The translations under genes and the position numbers were made by a program. A model generated the notes under the pieces. That model saw nothing but the letters and a program-made list of their open reading frames with translations. It ran no database searches and was not told the DNA's origin. Shown here piece after piece: positions 54,310 through 58,022 of a DNA stretch of 58,022 bases (within the stretch, counting starts at the first letter, position 1; each line of letters opens with the position of its first letter). Where the stretch lies: positions 1-58,022 of the forward strand of contig PNAI01000021.1 in assembly GCA_003169835.1 (NCBI GenBank), in the 5' to 3' direction. The stretch comes from Hyphomicrobiales bacterium. GTDB taxonomy: Bacteria; Pseudomonadota; Alphaproteobacteria; Rhizobiales; Xanthobacteraceae.

Positions 54310-55071
54310 GTGCTGGTCGTTCGAAGCATCGTGTTCAATGTGCTGTTCTACCTCAATCTGTGCACGCTGCTGCTGCTGGCGTCGCCGACGCTGATCATGC
54401 CCCAGCGCGCCATCTTGTGGATGGCGAAAACGTGGGGCCGCACTAGTCTGTGGCTGCTGCGCGTCGTGTGCGATCTCAAGGTCGAATTCCGAGGTTTGGA
54501 GAAAATCACGCCCGGACCGCTCATCATTGCTGCCAAGCATCAGTCGATGTGGGAAACATTCGTGCTGGTCACGCTGTTCGACCACCCGACATTCATCATC
54601 AAACGCGAACTCATGTGGATTCCGTTTTTCGGCTGGTTCACCTGGAAAGGCGGAATGATTCCGGTCAAACGCGGCGCCGGCGCGTCGGCGCTCGCCGAGA
54701 TGGCGGCTAACGCGGGCATCGAAATCCGGCGCGGCAGGCAACTCATCATTTTTCCGGAGGGCACGCGGCGCGCGCCCGGCGCCGAGCCGCGATATCGCTA
54801 CGGAGTGACGCATCTCTATGCGGAAGTCGGCGTTCCCTGTATTCCGGTGGCGCTCAATTCCGGACTGTACTGGCGCCGTAGATCGTTCCTGCGATTGCCC
54901 GGCACGGTGCGGGTCGAGTTCCTCGATCCGATTCCGCCCGGTCTCGACAAGGACGCGTTCTTGGCGCGCCTGCAGAGCGACATCGAGACGGCCACGGCGC
55001 GGCTCATTACGGAAGGCGAACGTGAGATCAAACGCGATCCGGTAATCGCGCCGCGCGAGCGCGCGATTTGA
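54310..55071 (+). CDS. plsC: 1-acyl-sn-glycerol-3-phosphate acyltransferase
   Basis: A ~253-aa membrane acyltransferase making phosphatidic acid. Block I is KHQSMWE (H77, E82), an HX4E variant of HX4D; the substrate block IIFPEGTRRAPGA is intact, and an N-terminal TM is present. No ATG fits; a GTG at 54310 (or 54331) is the likely start. The frame also runs open upstream through ydcF, but those residues lack family character. Confidence 0.88.
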   Translation: MLVVRSIVFNVLFYLNLCTLLLLASPTLIMPQRAILWMAKTWGRTSLWLLRVVCDLKVEFRGLEKITPGPLIIAAKHQSMWETFVLVTLFDHPTFIIKRELMWIPFFGWFTWKGGMIPVKRGAGASALAEMAANAGIEIRRGRQLIIFPEGTRRAPGAEPRYRYGVTHLYAEVGVPCIPVALNSGLYWRRRSFLRLPGTVRVEFLDPIPPGLDKDAFLARLQSDIETATARLITEGEREIKRDPVIAPRERAI

Positions 55072-55077
55072 GCGCGC

Positions 55078-55659
55078 TCAGGTTTTGATGGCGGATGGGG
55101 CGTGGGTGCCCTTGAGCCGTTCCGCCAGCAAATGCAAGTCGCGATCGTGAACACCAAGTGCTTCCAGGGCCGCAACGGTTTCGAGCACGTAATCGCGATT
55201 GGCGCCGGATACTCCGTGACCTTGCCGCACGTGGTGCAACTGCTGTTCGAGCGTCAGACGTCCGGCATATTGCGGATGGCTGCGATCGACGACGTAGCAG
55301 ACGGCCTGAACGCTGCGCTCAGGATTCTCGGCAAGTAATACTTTGCGTATGGTTTCACGATAGACATAGATGCCGGCCATCAGTTCGCGTCCGCGCAGGT
55401 AGTCGAGCGTTGCGGCTCGCTCGGATCCCGCCACACGGTAGGCGATTCCGCGGCAGACGCCGCCGCGATCGAGGCCGAGCACGAGGCCCGGCTTCTCAGG
55501 TGTGCCGCGGTGGCCAAAGGAATAGACGCAAAGCGAGCGGTGCAGGCCGATCACGCGTGCCGGCTTGCGCTCGACGAAGGCAAATCCCGGCCGCCACATC
55601 AGCGAGCCATAGCCGAATACCCAGAGATCTTCGGCAGTGTGGTCGAAATTTGCATCCAT
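55078..55659 (-). CDS. ChaC-like gamma-glutamylcyclotransferase
   Basis: A 193-aa cyclotransferase. FGYGSLMWRPGF (about 15-26) forms the substrate loop, and a conserved Glu lies in LRGRELMAGIYVYRE. ChaC enzymes convert glutathione to 5-oxoproline and Cys-Gly. Convergent with plsC, with a 6-bp gap. Confidence 0.9.
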   Translation of the reverse strand: MDANFDHTAEDLWVFGYGSLMWRPGFAFVERKPARVIGLHRSLCVYSFGHRGTPEKPGLVLGLDRGGVCRGIAYRVAGSERAATLDYLRGRELMAGIYVYRETIRKVLLAENPERSVQAVCYVVDRSHPQYAGRLTLEQQLHHVRQGHGVSGANRDYVLETVAALEALGVHDRDLHLLAERLKGTHAPSAIKT

Positions 55660-55762
55660 GTCCGATTATGATCCAACAACGGCGGCTCGCGTAACAGGGT
55701 GGATGAAATCATGCAACCACTGGACAAGGAGGAGAAACGCCGGAAAACTGCTTTTTTGGTTT

Positions 55763-55811
55763 GAGCATGATCTTTTCCGAAAACCGGTTTCCACTTTTCG
55801 GGGTCATGCTC
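55763..55811. repeat. GAGCATGAT interspersed repeat (intact copy)
   Basis: Begins GAGCATGATCTTTTCCGA and ends ACTTTTCGGGGTCATGCTC, with GAGCATGA/TCATGCTC ends inverted and an inner CCGAAAA/TTTTCGG pair. Matches the interrupted copy at 27334-27421. It lies in the 224-bp gap between chaC and the divergent DUF2125 gene. Confidence 0.85.
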
Positions 55812-55883
55812 TATCCTTCGAAACGCCGCATTCGCCCGCTTGATTGGGTGGCAATCTTTTCCAACAAAACTGGATTTTCTTAA

Positions 55884-57026
55884 ATGGCGATGTACTCCGA
55901 ATCTATGGATTTGCGGCGGCGACGGTGGCCTTGGGCCGTGGCGGTGCTGGCGGTCATTTTCGTCGTGCTGTGGACCGTAGCCTGGTTCTACGCCTCGGCC
56001 ACAGTCGAACGCACAATCGCCGGCTGGCGCGAACGCGAGGCCAAGGTCGGCCGCATCTACGCGTGCGCGACACAGACGATCGGGGGTTTTCCATTCCGTA
56101 TCGACGTGCGTTGCAGCGATCCGAGCGCCGAGTTTCGAAGCGCGCAACCGGCGACAGCCTTGAAGTGGAAAGATCTGCATGTCATGGCGAATGTTTTTTC
56201 GCCGACGCGGCTGGTCGGCGAATTGACCGGACCGTTGATGATCGGCGAGCCGGGGCGGCTGCCGAACATGTCCGCCAATTGGCGCAGTGCGGAGATCTTA
56301 GTGCGCGGGCTTCCGATCGCGCCTGAAAGCGTCACGCTTGCGCTCGATGAAGCGGATGTCCAACGCGTCGCCGGTGGCGGCAATGAATCCGTCTTCAAGG
56401 CGAAAAAAGCCGAATTCACCGGCCGCATGGTCGAAGGTTCGGCCGCGAGCAATCCGGTGATCGGATTTGTGCTCAAGCTTGCCGAAGCCACCGCGCCTGC
56501 GGTGCATCCGGTGGCGGCGGCGCTATTCGATGCCGACGTTACGGCGGTGCTGCGCGGCTTGAAGGATTTCGGGCCCAAGACGTGGGAGGAGCGATTCCGG
56601 GAAATTCAGGCGGCCGGTGGGCGGCTTGAAATCACCAACGCGCGCGTTCAGCAAGGCGAAGTTCTTTCGGTCACGACCGGCCAGCTTGGGCTTACACGAA
56701 ACGGCCGGCTCGACGGGGACCTGCGCATGACGGTTGCTAATTTCGACAAGCTGCTGCCGGCGCTCGGTCTCGATCGGTTTGTGGCGCAAGCGACGGCGCC
56801 CGGCGGTCAGTTCGGAGCTGCGATCAATTCGCTCGATCGGCTGATGCCGGGGCTTGGCAATATTGCGCGCCAAAATGCCGGTCCTGCGGTCGCGGCCGGG
56901 ATTGGACTGATGGGCCAGCCGACGGAACTCGAAGGCAAACGTGCGGTCGCGATTCCGGTGCGATTTGCCGACGGCATGGTGACAATGGGGCCGATCCCGC
57001 TCGGGCCGACGCCGCCGCTCTACTAA
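55884..57026 (+). CDS. DUF2125 family envelope protein
   Basis: A 380-aa protein with one N-terminal TM (about 14-36) and a large periplasmic domain. DUF2125 features: WREREAKVGRIYACATQTIG, then GFPFRIDVRC and the beta-rich body. Function unknown; it is a steady neighbour of tyrA and ftsEX in Rhizobiales. Starts at 55884, 55890 or 55905 are all possible. Its stop is immediately adjacent to the tyrA stop. Confidence 0.82.
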   Translation: MAMYSESMDLRRRRWPWAVAVLAVIFVVLWTVAWFYASATVERTIAGWREREAKVGRIYACATQTIGGFPFRIDVRCSDPSAEFRSAQPATALKWKDLHVMANVFSPTRLVGELTGPLMIGEPGRLPNMSANWRSAEILVRGLPIAPESVTLALDEADVQRVAGGGNESVFKAKKAEFTGRMVEGSAASNPVIGFVLKLAEATAPAVHPVAAALFDADVTAVLRGLKDFGPKTWEERFREIQAAGGRLEITNARVQQGEVLSVTTGQLGLTRNGRLDGDLRMTVANFDKLLPALGLDRFVAQATAPGGQFGAAINSLDRLMPGLGNIARQNAGPAVAAGIGLMGQPTELEGKRAVAIPVRFADGMVTMGPIPLGPTPPLY

Positions 57027-57989
57027 TTATTTCTTCGACGAAGATTGCGCCGGCTGCTCCGCCGGCAGGCTTGGGTGCGGGCGGCCAAAATCGGGCGCGG
57101 GCGCGTCCTGTCCGATCTGGACAATGCCGCGGCGGATCTCGCGCGTGCGCGAAAAGTGATCGAACAATGTCTGGCCGTCGCCGCTGTTGATCGCGCGTGT
57201 GAGTGCGCCGATGTCGTCGTTGAAGCGGCCGAGCATTTCGAGCACGGCGTCCTTGTTGGCGAGAAAGACGTCGCGCCACATGGTCGGATCGGAAGCCGCG
57301 ATGCGGGTGAAATCGCGAAAGCCGCCGGCGGAGAATTTCAGTACTTCCGAGCGCGTCACCGCGGAGAGTTCGTCGGCGGTACCGACGATGGTGTAGGCGA
57401 TGAGATGCGGCAGGTGGCTCGTGACCGCGAGCACCAAGTCATGATGCTCGGCCGACATGGTCTCGACGTTGGCGCCGAGCGCGCGCCAGAACGCGGCAAG
57501 CCGTTCGACGGCGGCTTTGTCGGCGTTCGGCGGCGGCGTGAGGATGCACCAGCGATTGACGAAGAGTTCGGCGAAGCCCGCGTCCGGGCCGGAGTTCTCG
57601 GTGCCGGCGACTGGATGGGCGGGAACGAAATGCACGCCCGCGGGCAAATGCGGAGCCATGTCACGCAGCACTGAGCCCTTGACCGAGCCAACGTCCGAGA
57701 CGATTGCGCCTGGCGCAAGATGCGGGCCGATTTCCTGGGCGATCGCGCCACAGGCGCCGACTGGAATGCAAACGATGACGAGGTCGGCGCCCTCGACCGC
57801 TTCGATGTTCGTGCCGACGACTTTGTCGGCGATCTTCAGATCGGTGACGCGATTGCGCGTCACGGTCGAGCGCGTGGTTGCAACGATTTCGCGCACCACG
57901 CCCTGCGCGCGCGCCGCACGCGCGATGGAGGAGCCGATCAGACCCGTGCCGATCAGCGCGAGGCGATTGAACAGAGGTTTCTGGCTCAA
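57027..57989 (-). CDS. tyrA: Prephenate/arogenate dehydrogenase
   Basis: A 320-aa dehydrogenase of tyrosine biosynthesis. NAD(P)-binding GTGLIGSS (14-21), then VIVCIPVGACG, SDVGSVKG and the catalytic-region HFVPAHPVAGTENSG. No ACT or chorismate mutase domain. A TTG at 57989 is the likely start. In related genomes hisC precedes it; that would fall beyond the window end. The last ~33 bases are intergenic. Confidence 0.93.
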   Translation of the reverse strand: MSQKPLFNRLALIGTGLIGSSIARAARAQGVVREIVATTRSTVTRNRVTDLKIADKVVGTNIEAVEGADLVIVCIPVGACGAIAQEIGPHLAPGAIVSDVGSVKGSVLRDMAPHLPAGVHFVPAHPVAGTENSGPDAGFAELFVNRWCILTPPPNADKAAVERLAAFWRALGANVETMSAEHHDLVLAVTSHLPHLIAYTIVGTADELSAVTRSEVLKFSAGGFRDFTRIAASDPTMWRDVFLANKDAVLEMLGRFNDDIGALTRAINSGDGQTLFDHFSRTREIRRGIVQIGQDAPAPDFGRPHPSLPAEQPAQSSSKK

Positions 57990-58022
57990 GCGTGTCTCTT
58001 TTCTCCCTCCCCCGCTTGCGGG

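Noticed and set aside
54310..55071. PlsC HX4E as an inactivating change
   Set aside because: KHQSxWE is a pattern seen in related bacterial PlsC proteins, so it is probably a functional variant.

Overview
The window looks like a chromosomal segment of a Hyphomicrobiales (Rhizobiales) alphaproteobacterium, probably near the Xanthobacteraceae/Nitrobacteraceae. The evidence is high GC, an alpha-type cpa/tad pilus locus, several Bug/TctC-type binding proteins, the order SRP RNA-dnaX-ybaB-recR, a cysteine-poor DnaX, the order MJ0042 zinc ribbon-ftsE-ftsX-ydcF-plsC-chaC-DUF2125-tyrA, and interspersed repeats of the kind common in rhizobial genomes. No rRNA, tRNA or CRISPR array was seen.

Region 1 (1-12.6 kb) reads as accessory DNA. 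It has scattered genes (L,D-transpeptidase, ExoX, DUF2628-like, bicupin, membrane protein) and a small catabolic block: amidohydrolase, a 108-aa unknown, a Rieske ferredoxin and a Bug binding protein on the minus strand, a divergent UbiD-family decarboxylase, and a second Bug protein. Four copies of a short hairpin repeat bracket this block. The region ends in a scrap zone: an IS1182-like transposase fragment, a headless TRAP DctP gene and a full-length tyrosine recombinase.

Region 2 (12.8-27.3 kb) is a Tad/Flp type IV pilus locus. cpaC-cpaD-cpaE-cpaF-tadB-tadC form one minus-strand operon. The prepilin peptidase cpaA and two 57-aa Flp pilins lie upstream on the same strand, each with its own intergenic region. 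tadD is on the opposite strand at the distal end. Beyond the pilins are a secretin N-domain protein, a large GT-C-like membrane protein and two TadE-like pseudopilins. No cpaB (rcpC) is present.

Region 3 (27.4-39.9 kb) is mixed metabolism: Lrp regulator; a tight nitrilase-nudC-pfkB operon; a lone receiver protein; a DUF4118/alpha-beta-hydrolase fusion split by two compensating one-base frameshifts; cspA, infA, a desaturase, a LysR/DoxX pair, a DUF4403 protein and a HIT protein.

Region 4 (40-58 kb) is conserved core: SRP RNA, dnaX, ybaB, recR, DUF1176-like, ampG, rmuC, def-fmt-truA, a Bug protein, rlpA, a CpdR-like receiver, a zinc-ribbon protein, ftsE-ftsX, ydcF, plsC, chaC, a DUF2125 protein and tyrA. 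A perfect TTAA-N7-TTAA (CtrA-type) box lies upstream of ftsE.

No clearly undescribed system is proven here. The best leads are the UbiD/amidohydrolase/Rieske module with its unknown 108-aa partner, the DUF4118-hydrolase fusion, the cpaB-less Tad locus with an embedded GT-C protein, and the nested and bracketing repeats.
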